From NCBI RefSeq assembly GCF_002019635.1, contig NZ_KV917372.1, forward strand, positions 1,860,001 through 1,924,000: a DNA stretch of 64,000 nucleotides. The letters are read 5' to 3'. Source of the stretch: Metabacillus halosaccharovorans. Its GTDB lineage: Bacteria > Bacillota > Bacilli > Bacillales > Bacillaceae. The notes beneath the pieces were generated by a model, which worked only from the letters and a program-made list of their open reading frames with translations, had not been told where the DNA came from and searched no databases. This document shows, piece after piece, positions 53,621-61,987 of this stretch (position 1 is the stretch's first letter; every line of letters starts with the position of its first letter). A program made the translations under genes and the position numbers.

Positions 53621-55412
53621 CCTTCCACCCCTCCTTAATAGGTATAAAAATAGTGACCTTCGTCCCTTTGTTTACCTTACTATCTATTGATAATCCTGAT
53701 TTCTTACCGAATGTAAGTAGTAATCTCTGATGAACATTCTTTAATCCTATACGCTCCTCATTGTGGTGACTTTGCTCATTTAACATCATTGAAATAGCCT
53801 CTTGTTTCTCTTCATTCATTCCAACTCCATTATCAATGATATGAACAAGTAATCCCTCTGCAACGGCGTTGGTTTCAACACAAACATGCCCGCCTTTCCT
53901 ACTATTCTCTAACCCATGAATAACAGCATTTTCTACAATCGGCTGTATGATTAGAGGGGGAATAGGTACATGTATAAAAGATGGATCAACCTTTAATTCA
54001 TAAGTTAAGCGGTTACCATACCGAAACTTTTGTATTTGTAAATAGGCCTGAACGATTTTCAATTCATTTTCAAGAGTCACTTTACCAGTTCCAACCTCAA
54101 TACTATTCCTCATTAATTTCCCAAGCATTTTTACTACCTGAGATATTTCTTTTTCTCCTTTTGCGTATGCCTTCATCCTGATCGACTCAAGTGCATTAAA
54201 TAAAAAATGTGGATTTATCTGACTTGCCATCATTTTGAACTTTATTTCATTTTGCTTTCTTTCCAGTAACGTTTTCTGTCTATTAGTCTCATACACTTCA
54301 TTTAAAAGATTCTTTGTATTATTCACCATGAATTCCAATTGTTTTGATAAGTGTCCAATCTCATCTTTACCGTCAATTGGTATCCTTATATTAAAGTTTC
54401 TGTTTCCAACTTGCTTAATCTGCTCACTAAGTATAATGAGCCTATTTGAAAGTAATTTTGAAATATAATAAATTAACAATAAAGCAAAGCACATACTAAC
54501 TCCAACAACCAAAAATCCCGTATCCCTTACCTTATTGGCATTTCCTACAATACTCTCATCAGAAATGAATGAAACAATCCTTATATCATTCAAACTATTT
54601 TCCACTGAAATTGTCTCAACAAAGATTTGGGTCGGCTCCCCTTTAACATCACCTTCAAACATACCAGCCTTACTCTCCCTAAGCGATTTGGAGTTAACTA
54701 TGTCAGACAGTTTTTTCCCTTTAAACTCAGGCTGATTTGTACTAATAATATAATCTAGGTCATCCACGATCATAATTGGTTGAGATTCCTGTGATAAAAT
54801 CAGGTTTAATGTGTCAGTATTAACATTAATAATTAATACACCGTTTGTATCCAAATCCAAAAAGTTTATTGTCCTTACTAAACTTAAATATTTGTGGGGT
54901 TTATTTGTTTCATCTTCCATGTAGACCCATCTAACTAAGCCTTTATCTGATATGGCTTTTTTATACCATTTAGAGGTTGTTATCATTTCATCTATCGGTA
55001 TTATTTCCCAACTATTCAGTAATGTTTCATTTTTCATATAAAATCTGATATTTGAAACCTCTTCTTTATATAACTTTCGGTATTCTTTGAAACTATTGAA
55101 ATCTCGATATGATTCAACAACATCATACCTAGATTGATATTTTGTATTTACAACATTTTTTAATTGTTCATCAAATAAGAGATTATTAGAAACATATAAT
55201 GATACATTCATAACTGCTTGAGTTCTTTCCTTTACCCGCTCAATATTTATTAGAGCTTCTTGCTTTGCATCTTCAAGCGCTAATTGCCTTAACTCGTTTG
55301 TTAAAAATCCCCCAACAGCTATTAGTGGTATAAATACAACTAGAATAAAAGAAATATACAGTTTATTACGTAGCTTTATATCATTTAACTTTTTCTTAAT
55401 AACAGAGAAAAT
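53613..55412 (-). CDS. YesM-family sensor histidine kinase, apparent AUU start
   Basis: The kinase core is clear: MASQINPHFLFNALESIRMKA (His), QPIVENAVIHGLEN (N-box), HIIDNGVGM and GLKNVHQRL (G-boxes), with HAMP before it. The first in-frame ATG (55211) would drop the first membrane helix. Upstream the frame stays open to a TAG near 55443 and encodes LYISFILVVFIPLIAVGGFL, the expected first transmembrane segment. The only well-placed start is ATT at 55412, 10 bases after GGAGG (55423-55427). That gives 599 residues, normal for YesM kinases. No ATG, GTG or TTG lies in frame nearby. A sequencing error is the main alternative. It is paired with the overlapping response regulator. Confidence 0.75.
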   Translation of the reverse strand: MFSVIKKKLNDIKLRNKLYISFILVVFIPLIAVGGFLTNELRQLALEDAKQEALINIERVKERTQAVMNVSLYVSNNLLFDEQLKNVVNTKYQSRYDVVESYRDFNSFKEYRKLYKEEVSNIRFYMKNETLLNSWEIIPIDEMITTSKWYKKAISDKGLVRWVYMEDETNKPHKYLSLVRTINFLDLDTNGVLIINVNTDTLNLILSQESQPIMIVDDLDYIISTNQPEFKGKKLSDIVNSKSLRESKAGMFEGDVKGEPTQIFVETISVENSLNDIRIVSFISDESIVGNANKVRDTGFLVVGVSMCFALLLIYYISKLLSNRLIILSEQIKQVGNRNFNIRIPIDGKDEIGHLSKQLEFMVNNTKNLLNEVYETNRQKTLLERKQNEIKFKMMASQINPHFLFNALESIRMKAYAKGEKEISQVVKMLGKLMRNSIEVGTGKVTLENELKIVQAYLQIQKFRYGNRLTYELKVDPSFIHVPIPPLIIQPIVENAVIHGLENSRKGGHVCVETNAVAEGLLVHIIDNGVGMNEEKQEAISMMLNEQSHHNEERIGLKNVHQRLLLTFGKKSGLSIDSKVNKGTKVTIFIPIKEGWKDA

Positions 55413-55587
55413 ATTAGATACACCTCCTTGATCTTTTTGATTCTAATAATATTAAATAAACACACAATAAATTATCCCTATTAAATTACTTTACAAAACG
55501 CAATACATTACCTTAATATTAACTTAACAAATCATCTATTTACAACTTAATATTTTATATTAAATAAACTAATAAAGGGGCAAACAT

Positions 55588-56241
55588 ATGATGGATTCTT
55601 CCTCAATGAGAGGTTTCTATAAGATATCAGAATGGATAATGAATTTTGCTTATTTAAATATATTGTGGATTGCATTTACATTATTAGGCCTTGTTTTATT
55701 TGGAATTTTTCCTGCAACGGTATCATTGTTCATTATTGTACGGAAATGGGTCCAAGGTCAGCGTGATTTTCATATAACAAAATTATTTTGGAACTCATTT
55801 AAAAAAGAATTCTTAAAGAGTAATCTTCTTGGTCTAATTCTGGTTGTTATAGGAGGTATTTTATATACTGACTTCTTATTTGTTAGAGGAAATGACGTTC
55901 ATCTTGTTCAATATACTTATTATCCTTTATTAATTATCATTGCTATTTTCACGTTAGCTTTGTTATATGTCTTTCCAATCTATGTTCATTTTGAAACAAA
56001 ACTCATGCATATTTTAAAAAACTCAGTATTATTAATGATCATGAGCCCACTCATTACGATTATGATGGTCACTTTCATCTTAATTTTGTATCACATTTTA
56101 AGACTTATTCCTGGATTAACCCCTTTGTTTGGTGCGAGTCTTTTTGCCTATATTATAATGTGGTCTAGTCATTTTGTCTTTCAGAAAATAGGAAGATATA
56201 AAAACACCAATAAACAAGAAACTTCAGGACAAATGAATTAA
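55588..56241 (+). CDS. YesL-like membrane protein (DUF624)
   Basis: The protein has 217 residues and five or so hydrophobic segments. The N-terminal pattern (ISEWIMNFAYLNILWIAFTL; LFGIFPATVSLFIIVRKWVQG) is that of the YesL family, which in Bacillus accompanies YesMN pairs and LplABC-type importers in glycan loci. Its role is unknown; a function in signalling or in transporter assembly has been proposed from context. It is divergent from the kinase gene. The start has an AAAGGGG site, and a terminator overlaps its stop codon. Confidence 0.85.
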   Translation: MMDSSSMRGFYKISEWIMNFAYLNILWIAFTLLGLVLFGIFPATVSLFIIVRKWVQGQRDFHITKLFWNSFKKEFLKSNLLGLILVVIGGILYTDFLFVRGNDVHLVQYTYYPLLIIIAIFTLALLYVFPIYVHFETKLMHILKNSVLLMIMSPLITIMMVTFILILYHILRLIPGLTPLFGASLFAYIIMWSSHFVFQKIGRYKNTNKQETSGQMN

Positions 56242-56266
56242 AGCTGACCTGAAGTTTCTTTTTTTA
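56217..56266 (+). terminator. rho-independent terminator overlapping the yesL-like stop codon
   Basis: Twelve-base arms AGAAACTTCAGG / CCTGAAGTTTCT around a loop that includes the stop codon, followed by seven Ts on the plus strand. Confidence 0.8.
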
Positions 56267-56355
56267 TTATCAATTAAGGGACTTAAATACCAATTTTAAG
56301 TCAGAACAATTTTTTAAGTTCAAAGTACCTTCGAACTTTATATCCAAAACCATCT

Positions 56356-56550
56356 TTACTTTTTCTCATTTCTTTCTGAAAATCTCTTTACAGCTCTAGT
56401 AGATGATTTAATACGTTGATTTTGAAATGGATACAAACCTCTTTTAGATAGTTCTTTCTCTATTAAAAAAATAAAATGTGGATCGAGATTTAATTCAATA
56501 GATTTCATATAAGCATCAATTAGGTGGTCATCCCTTATTTTTTGGAACAT
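56356..56550 (-). CDS. Sda-like sporulation checkpoint protein (second copy)
   Basis: The protein has 64 residues: MFQKIRDDHLIDAYMKSIEL, then NLDPHFIFLIEKELSKRGL. The two-helix hairpin and the Phe of helix 2 match Sda. A basic tail of about 20 residues (ending SERNEKK) is not present in B. subtilis Sda. The start follows a GGGGGG site. It shares IFLIE(Q/K)ELSKR with the 40559-40723 gene, so the two are paralogues. Predicted to bind a histidine-kinase dimerisation domain; the target may be a sporulation kinase or one of the kinases in this window. Confidence 0.75.
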   Translation of the reverse strand: MFQKIRDDHLIDAYMKSIELNLDPHFIFLIEKELSKRGLYPFQNQRIKSSTRAVKRFSERNEKK

Positions 56551-56677
56551 TTATTGCCCCCCCATGTGCTAAAATTAAAGAACTGATTATTTCGGTTTGT
56601 GTTTTGCAAAAGTTGTGAAATGACTAAATTACTCTGCAACTCTAAATGTCGCAATTGTTTAAGAGCAATATAAACAA

Positions 56678-57289
56678 TTATTTTATTAGATTTGCCTTCA
56701 TCAATGAAGCGACCTGTTGCTCATCTGTAGTAGATTTCTGTTCGAGTTGATTAATAACTAGCTCTTGTCTCTCTAATGAATGGTTTTGACTTAATTTACT
56801 TTTCCCTTCTATTTTATTGATCTTTATTTTGAAACCTTGGACTCCTTTATTCATACCAGCCAGATACTCAGGATCTACATCCCGTAAACTATATGAACTG
56901 TCTGGAGCTTCATATTTTACTACCATGTCATGTAAGGAAGCTATTAACTCCTCTTCGTCCTCTAATAGCTCTACTTCTCCATATACATGAACTGTTACGT
57001 AATTCCAGGTCGGTACCGCCTTATTCGTCTCATACCAAGATGGTGAAATATAACAATGAGGACCATGGAAAACAGCTAAGACCGTTTGATCTTTAATATC
57101 TTTCCACTGAGGATTTGGTCGAGCAAAGTGTCCGTATAAGTAAGACTTCTCCTTGTTCAAAATTAACGGTAAATGAGTCGCAAATGGCATTCCATTGTTT
57201 TGAGAAAAAAGAGTCGCAAAACTATGTTCTTTTATAATGTCGTAAGCCACCGTTTCATCTGTGATTTTAAAATATTTTGGAATATACAT
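56678..57289 (-). CDS. paiB: PaiB-family FMN-binding protein
   Basis: The protein has 203 residues. I prefer the second of two adjacent ATGs (57289), 6 bases after GGTGG. Start [20 protein letters not shown], then [22 protein letters not shown] and [20 protein letters not shown] are typical of PaiB, a split-barrel flavin-binding fold linked to repression of sporulation and protease genes in B. subtilis. It follows paiA by 22 bases on the same strand, so the two form an operon, here led by a MarR-type regulator. Confidence 0.9.
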   Translation of the reverse strand: MYIPKYFKITDETVAYDIIKEHSFATLFSQNNGMPFATHLPLILNKEKSYLYGHFARPNPQWKDIKDQTVLAVFHGPHCYISPSWYETNKAVPTWNYVTVHVYGEVELLEDEEELIASLHDMVVKYEAPDSSYSLRDVDPEYLAGMNKGVQGFKIKINKIEGKSKLSQNHSLERQELVINQLEQKSTTDEQQVASLMKANLIK

Positions 57290-57311
57290 CATAATCCACC
57301 TTTCGAAGAAG

Positions 57312-57842
<531 letters not shown>

Positions 57843-57850
57843 TTAAATAA

Positions 57851-58303
57851 TCAATAATTTCTCTTGTTTCCTTTCTTAACGAATTCCCAATCGACTTCTA
57901 CATTTTTCCTTACTCTTTGGAGTAAATGATAAATGGTCTCCACTTCAATATCAGTAAATCCCTCTAATGCCACATTATTGGAATGTTCATTTTCTCTTTT
58001 TATGAAGGGATAAACATTTTTCCCTTTCTCTGTTGGAAAAAGTTTTTTTATTTTTTGGTTATATTCATCATTTTTCTTTTCAATAAAACCATTTAGCTCA
58101 AGCTTTTTTATAGCACGAGCAGCAGTTGTTCGATCTACTTTTATCATCTCAGCTAGTTTTTCTTGAATGATTCCTGGACTTTCACATATTCTCACAAGGT
58201 ACAAATACTGGCCTTTTGTGAGGTCATATTCTTTAAATTCTATATTGCTTATAGAATCTAAAGCTCTTGCTATCATTCCAATTTCACGAAGAATTTCCTT
58301 CAT
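57851..58303 (-). CDS. MarR-family transcriptional regulator
   Basis: The protein has 150 residues with a winged helix-turn-helix: LTKGQYLYLVRICESPGIIQ, EKLAEMIKVDRTTAARAIKK, then the wing GFIEKKNDEYNQKIKKLFPT. First gene of the paiAB operon, with only 20 bases to paiA. Two palindromes with TTGTTG/CAACAA arms lie within 90 bases upstream and are likely its own operators, giving autoregulation. The inducer is unknown; polyamines are a guess from context. Confidence 0.88.
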   Translation of the reverse strand: MKEILREIGMIARALDSISNIEFKEYDLTKGQYLYLVRICESPGIIQEKLAEMIKVDRTTAARAIKKLELNGFIEKKNDEYNQKIKKLFPTEKGKNVYPFIKRENEHSNNVALEGFTDIEVETIYHLLQRVRKNVEVDWEFVKKGNKRNY

Positions 58304-58324
58304 AATAGGCTCCTTAGCTCATGT

Positions 58325-58390
58325 ATTGTTGTAAATACAATAAAAATAACTTATATTAAATGTACCCAAACTTTGTTGTAAATGCAACAA
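58325..58390. promoter_or_regulatory. two palindromes upstream of the marR-paiAB operon
   Basis: ATTGTTGTAAATACAATAA at 58325-58343 and TTGTTGTAAATGCAACAA at 58373-58390 (perfect 6-base arms). They share TTGTTGTAAAT and are 47 bases apart centre to centre. Placement just before a MarR gene suggests operators. Confidence 0.5.
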
Positions 58391-58600
58391 AATAAACGAT
58401 AAAGAACTCATGTATATTGAATTATGTTTTTATGAATTATGAAATTTATTTAACTCTTGGTATTTCATTCACTATACAATCAGACCTTGTGACTTCAGCC
58501 TTAATGCACTTTTGGTATGTCTGTCCATAAATGCGGGACTTACTCTGGGTAGCCTCTAGACGTGTTAATTACACTTATCATTCGTTCCTGATACAATAAA
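58391..58600. other. intergenic DNA with no recognised feature
   Basis: About 210 bases between the MarR operator region and the terminator at 58601. I see no reading frame, repeat or clear promoter in it. Confidence 0.4.
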
Positions 58601-58641
58601 AAACGCCTAATATCCAGTTCTATCAAGGATTTAAGGCGTTT
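58601..58641 (-). terminator. terminator-like hairpin downstream of the acetyltransferase fragment
   Basis: Stem AAACGCCT / AGGCGTTT with a loop of about 23 bases and TTTTTTATT following on the minus strand. Confidence 0.55.
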
Positions 58642-58795
58642 CAACTACTAAATTTGAGTTTTGTTAATCGATATTTAACACGAAGTTAAGACTTTAAGAA
58701 TAATAGGGAGTTTCCTCCCTCTCTTCAAAACTGTTCATTATTATCCCCAACTGGAAAGGCATTTAACTTAGTTTAATTAGATAAAACGTGAAACT

Positions 58796-59113
58796 TTAGC
58801 AATTGCGCTCCGATTCCTGAAAACCAATATTTCTTGTAAAACTATCGCTTCCCATTAGTTCAAAAAGATCATTGCGTTTTAAATTCCATAAAAACCGTTC
58901 TACACCTGGATATTTTTCACCTAGACTTGTTATCTCAAAATCAAAATACCGATGCTCAGTAATATAATTAATCATACCAATACCCTTTCCTCTTTGAACT
59001 GAAGATACTGCAATATGTTTAATTTCGCACTCAATTAAACTACTAATTTCACCCCCTGCACATCCAACAATTTCACCTTCAAAGTTCAAAACTATATAAT
59101 TTTCGGTTTAATA
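58796..59113 (-). pseudogene. C-terminal fragment of a GNAT acetyltransferase
   Basis: The readable part encodes ENYIVLNFEGEIVGCAGGEI and later HIAVSSVQRGKGIGMINYI, the acetyl-CoA binding region of a GNAT protein, then 55 residues to a stop. A TAA immediately precedes the fragment, and no start or N-terminal helices exist: upstream the sequence turns into a fragment of an unrelated membrane-protein gene. The GKGIG loop is intact, but the domain lacks its first strands. It is a truncated remnant. Confidence 0.65.
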
Positions 59114-59137
59114 ATTTCAAATATTTTCCATATTCTT

Positions 59138-59313
59138 GATCCTAATAAAGGTAGAATTGGTGATATACTCTCGTATACATTTATACCAACTTCTCTTGCT
59201 ATATTGTATTTAAATTACTACGAAAAAGGAAACAAATGGAAGTTATCTATCCTTTTCTCGGACATTTCATTTTTGATTGAAGTGGTATGGCCTACTTTGG
59301 ATACATGAGGTAC
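59138..59313 (+). pseudogene. degraded copy of the CBO0543-type membrane-protein gene
   Basis: About 175 bases are nearly identical to 40180-40360 of the intact gene, including GATCCTAATAAAGGT and AAACAAATGGAAGTTATCTA, with a few substitutions and single-base losses (e.g. GAAGTGGTATGG against GAAGTTGGAATGG) that break the frame. No start codon or C-terminal part remains. It abuts the acetyltransferase fragment. Confidence 0.75.
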
Positions 59314-59337
59314 TTTAACATGCCTAGCACATAAAAG

Positions 59338-59364
59338 AAGCATTGAGGATATCCCCCAATGCTT
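59338..59364 (-). terminator. rho-independent terminator after the 2-hydroxycarboxylate transporter
   Basis: Stem AAGCATTG / CAATGCTT, with an 11-base loop and a T-rich tail on the minus strand, 13 bases past the stop. Confidence 0.65.
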
Positions 59365-59376
59365 TTCTTGTATTTA

Positions 59377-60717
59377 TTAAACTAGCAGTGGTATGATCAG
59401 ACCGGAAAGTAGTAAAATCAACGCTCCTCCTAATCTCGATGAAATTTGCGCAAATGGCATTAATTCCATTCTTTTTGCTGCAGATAACACCGCAACATCA
59501 CCGGTTCCACCCATGTTAGCCATACATAAACCTGCTGTAATCGCTGCTTCAATTGGATAGAAACCTACTAATTTCCCTAAAAGACCTGCTCCAATAATTG
59601 CTCCTAATACCACACCAAATACTGTTAGAATATATTGAAGTGTGAGTGCTTCAATTACAGTATTTAAATCTGTGTATGCAACACCGATTCCAAATAATAG
59701 TGCAAATGTCCAGTTACTTGCTACAAACTGATACCACTGACTAGCACCGTCAAGTACAATAGGTGGGATTATATTTGCAACCTTCATAAGCGCAATTAAA
59801 ATAATCATAATTGCATATGGATGTAATGGTATAAACGCTCCTAAAAGATTTCCAAGTGTAAAGAAAGCTAATGCAGCCAATAACCCTACACCCATTTTTT
59901 TAATGTCATATTTTTGTTGAGGTTTCTCATACTTAAATCCTTTAACCAATTGTCCATCACCTGATAGTGATGGGAATTTTTTGCCTACCATATCTAACAC
60001 ACTTGCAAGAACAATCGCGAATACATTTCCTAGAGCAAGTGCCGGTACGAGCATTGAAATATAATAGCTTGGTTCATTTCCTAACATTTCAGAATAGATT
60101 TGACTCATCGGCACAGCACCAGCACCCATTCCGCCGCCCATAATCGGCAGTGTAATAACTAATATCGCGTCCTGAAGTGTAAAACCTACTAAGGAACCAA
60201 TAATACCTGCTAGTATAATGGCACCAATAACAGCACCAAAGATGGGAAGGAAATAACGTAAACCTACTTTTACTAAGATTTTTGAATTCATTCCCAAAAT
60301 ACTCCCTGTAATTAACGCCGCAATATAAAAGTCTAGAAAACCGCCTGTTTGCATGAAATCTGTAACAGATGTTGTGATTGATTCTGGAAGCAACCCGCTG
60401 TATACCATGTAAGCAGATCCAAAGATCGCTAAAATGGCTCCCCCACCTAAAAACGTTTTCATAATTGGTGTGCGATCGCCAATCCAGCCAAATACTTCAC
60501 CTAATACAATCATCACTAGTAAACTACCAATCATTCCACCTGGTAAGTTTCCAGTATACATACTAACTAATGTGATCGCTGCAAATAGTCCAAACCATAA
60601 AACTGGTGTATTAAATACTGTTATTTTCGGTTTTGGATCTAACTGATTTACCTTTGTGTCTGTTTCAAAGGAGATTTTTTTTACTGTTTGTTCCATTAAT
60701 AAATCCCTCATTTCCAT
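59377..60717 (-). CDS. 2-hydroxycarboxylate transporter (CitS / MaeN / CimH family)
   Basis: The protein has about 446 residues from ATG 60717 (AGGAG 11 bases upstream); ATG 60696 (MEQTVKKIS) is a second option, and the longer frame to 60756 has no ribosome site. It has ten or more membrane segments. The two re-entrant loop signatures of the 2HCT family are present: IMGGGMGAGAVPMSQIYSEM and MANMGGTGDVAVLSAAKRME. It imports malate, citrate or lactate with Na+ or H+. A CitA/DcuS-type two-component system lies directly upstream on the same strand, and a perfect cre is 430 bases before the start, so it is probably induced by its substrate. Confidence 0.9.
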   Translation of the reverse strand: MEMRDLLMEQTVKKISFETDTKVNQLDPKPKITVFNTPVLWFGLFAAITLVSMYTGNLPGGMIGSLLVMIVLGEVFGWIGDRTPIMKTFLGGGAILAIFGSAYMVYSGLLPESITTSVTDFMQTGGFLDFYIAALITGSILGMNSKILVKVGLRYFLPIFGAVIGAIILAGIIGSLVGFTLQDAILVITLPIMGGGMGAGAVPMSQIYSEMLGNEPSYYISMLVPALALGNVFAIVLASVLDMVGKKFPSLSGDGQLVKGFKYEKPQQKYDIKKMGVGLLAALAFFTLGNLLGAFIPLHPYAIMIILIALMKVANIIPPIVLDGASQWYQFVASNWTFALLFGIGVAYTDLNTVIEALTLQYILTVFGVVLGAIIGAGLLGKLVGFYPIEAAITAGLCMANMGGTGDVAVLSAAKRMELMPFAQISSRLGGALILLLSGLIIPLLV

Positions 60718-60876
60718 AGATTTAATTCTCCTCTCAGTATGAAAGCACTGTTTCATACTGAAGCTTGCGACTGCATTCTTATTGCTTCTTCAAGTCATGA
60801 TTTCAAGATTTAATTTTTCATTAAGGCTCTTTTCGTAAAGATTGTTGTTTTTACAAGTAACAAATTCGAACAGCTG

Positions 60877-61004
60877 TTGATTGGAGTGGAAGGTACGAGA
60901 CTCCTGCGGGAGAAGCGTGTTAAGGGAGACCCCGCAAGTGCAAAGCACTGAGGAGGCTCCTGAGACCGCCCGCGGAAAGCGAGTACCTGCAACGGAAATC
61001 AATC
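60877..61004. repeat. GC-rich palindromic intergenic repeat of Bacillaceae
   Basis: About 128 bases starting GTTGATTGGAGTGG and ending GGAAATCAATC, with internal pieces ACTCCTGCGGGAGAAGCG and CCGCCCGCGGAAAGCGAG. It is far more GC-rich than its surroundings and contains several inverted repeats. I recognise this sequence type from the intergenic regions of many Bacillus genomes, where short spurious proteins are sometimes called in it. It has no known function. It sits between the cre and the transporter gene, so it lies inside the transporter's 5' region. Confidence 0.65.
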
Positions 61005-61144
61005 CAGGTTTTAAGAGTAAATATAATTTAAAAGCAACAAAGTACAAAAACAGCCTTCATTAATAATAAAATTGCTTCTCTTCCAAACTAAGTCCCCAGT
61101 ATGTTGTTCCGTCTGAAACAATGGCTTGTCATTGACCCGCTTAT

Positions 61145-61159
61145 AGTAATCGCTTACAT
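61145..61159 (-). promoter_or_regulatory. cre site upstream of the 2-hydroxycarboxylate transporter
   Basis: Minus-strand ATGTAAGCGATTACT is a full match to WTGNAANCGNWNNCW. It lies in the 540-base gap between the response-regulator gene and the transporter. Confidence 0.55.
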
Positions 61160-61230
61160 TCCTTGAACCAATATTACTTAAATATTCAATCAATTTATAC
61201 CTTTTGTAATTATTGAAGTCTTTTGTAATT

Positions 61231-61258
61231 AAAAAAAGCAGCCCCCGCTGCTTTTTTT
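61231..61258 (-). terminator. rho-independent terminator after the response-regulator gene
   Basis: Stem AAAAAAAGCAGC / GCTGCTTTTTTT with loop CCCC, immediately past the stop codon. It can work on both strands. Confidence 0.8.
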
Positions 61259-61260
61259 AA

Positions 61261-61977
61261 TTACTCATATTGCACAAGAATCGATTCGTTTTCTTCATTA
61301 AACATATAAGAATAAAGAGGTCTACCTATACCATAGGTTAATGTTTCATCAATTACATGAATCTCATTTAAGAATTTTAAATACTTTCGGATTGACACTC
61401 TAGAAATATCAGTGATTTCTGCAATTTCATCTGTCGTAAACGCATGATTTTCTTGTCCTTTAATAGCATTAAAAACGATAGTTAAAGTCTTTTTAGATAA
61501 GCCTTTCGGCAGAGGCTTTAATGGTTCAGTCGCAGTTAATTCATCCTGTTTTACTAGGAAGAGCTCGTCTAATTCCTTTTGCTTCATCTTACTTTGTTGA
61601 CTTAGTATGAAGAACTTTTCTTTATAAGAGATAAGTGCTTGATGGAACCTCTCAAATTCAAATGGTTTAATTAAATAATCTACAGCTCCATATCTTAAAG
61701 CTGTTTGAATTTTATCTACATCAGATGCAGCAGTAATTAAAATGACATCTAATTCTTTTTTTTCTTTTCTTATTTTACTTAATAAAGTTAGTCCATTTTC
61801 GCCTGGCATGTAGATATCTAAAAGGACTAGATCAACTTTTTGATTGTTAATGATTTTTGTCGCTTCATTTACCGAATGTGCCACACCAACTAAAAAGAAC
61901 CCATTAATTTCTTTTAAGTATCGTTTATTAAACTCTGCTACCATTGGGTCATCATCTACAATTAGAACATTAATCAT
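61261..61977 (-). CDS. CitB/DcuR-family response regulator
   Basis: The protein has 238 residues from ATG 61977 (MINVLIVDDDPMVAEFN), with GGAGGAG upstream; a longer in-frame version has no site. The receiver domain has phospho-acceptor Asp in VDLVLLDIYMPGENG (about residue 53) and Lys in YLIKPFEFERF (about 104). A C-terminal helix-turn-helix follows (AFTTDEIAEITDISRVSIRK). It ends the pair with the upstream kinase gene (10-base gap). Likely target: the downstream transporter gene. Such pairs (e.g. MalKR, CitST, DctSR) respond to external dicarboxylates or citrate. Confidence 0.88.
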   Translation of the reverse strand: MINVLIVDDDPMVAEFNKRYLKEINGFFLVGVAHSVNEATKIINNQKVDLVLLDIYMPGENGLTLLSKIRKEKKELDVILITAASDVDKIQTALRYGAVDYLIKPFEFERFHQALISYKEKFFILSQQSKMKQKELDELFLVKQDELTATEPLKPLPKGLSKKTLTIVFNAIKGQENHAFTTDEIAEITDISRVSIRKYLKFLNEIHVIDETLTYGIGRPLYSYMFNEENESILVQYE

Positions 61978-61987
61978 TTGTCTCCTC

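Noticed and set aside
60790-61063. Several 60-85 codon frames in the GC-rich repeat
   Set aside because: They lie inside the palindromic intergenic repeat; similar spurious proteins arise wherever this repeat occurs.
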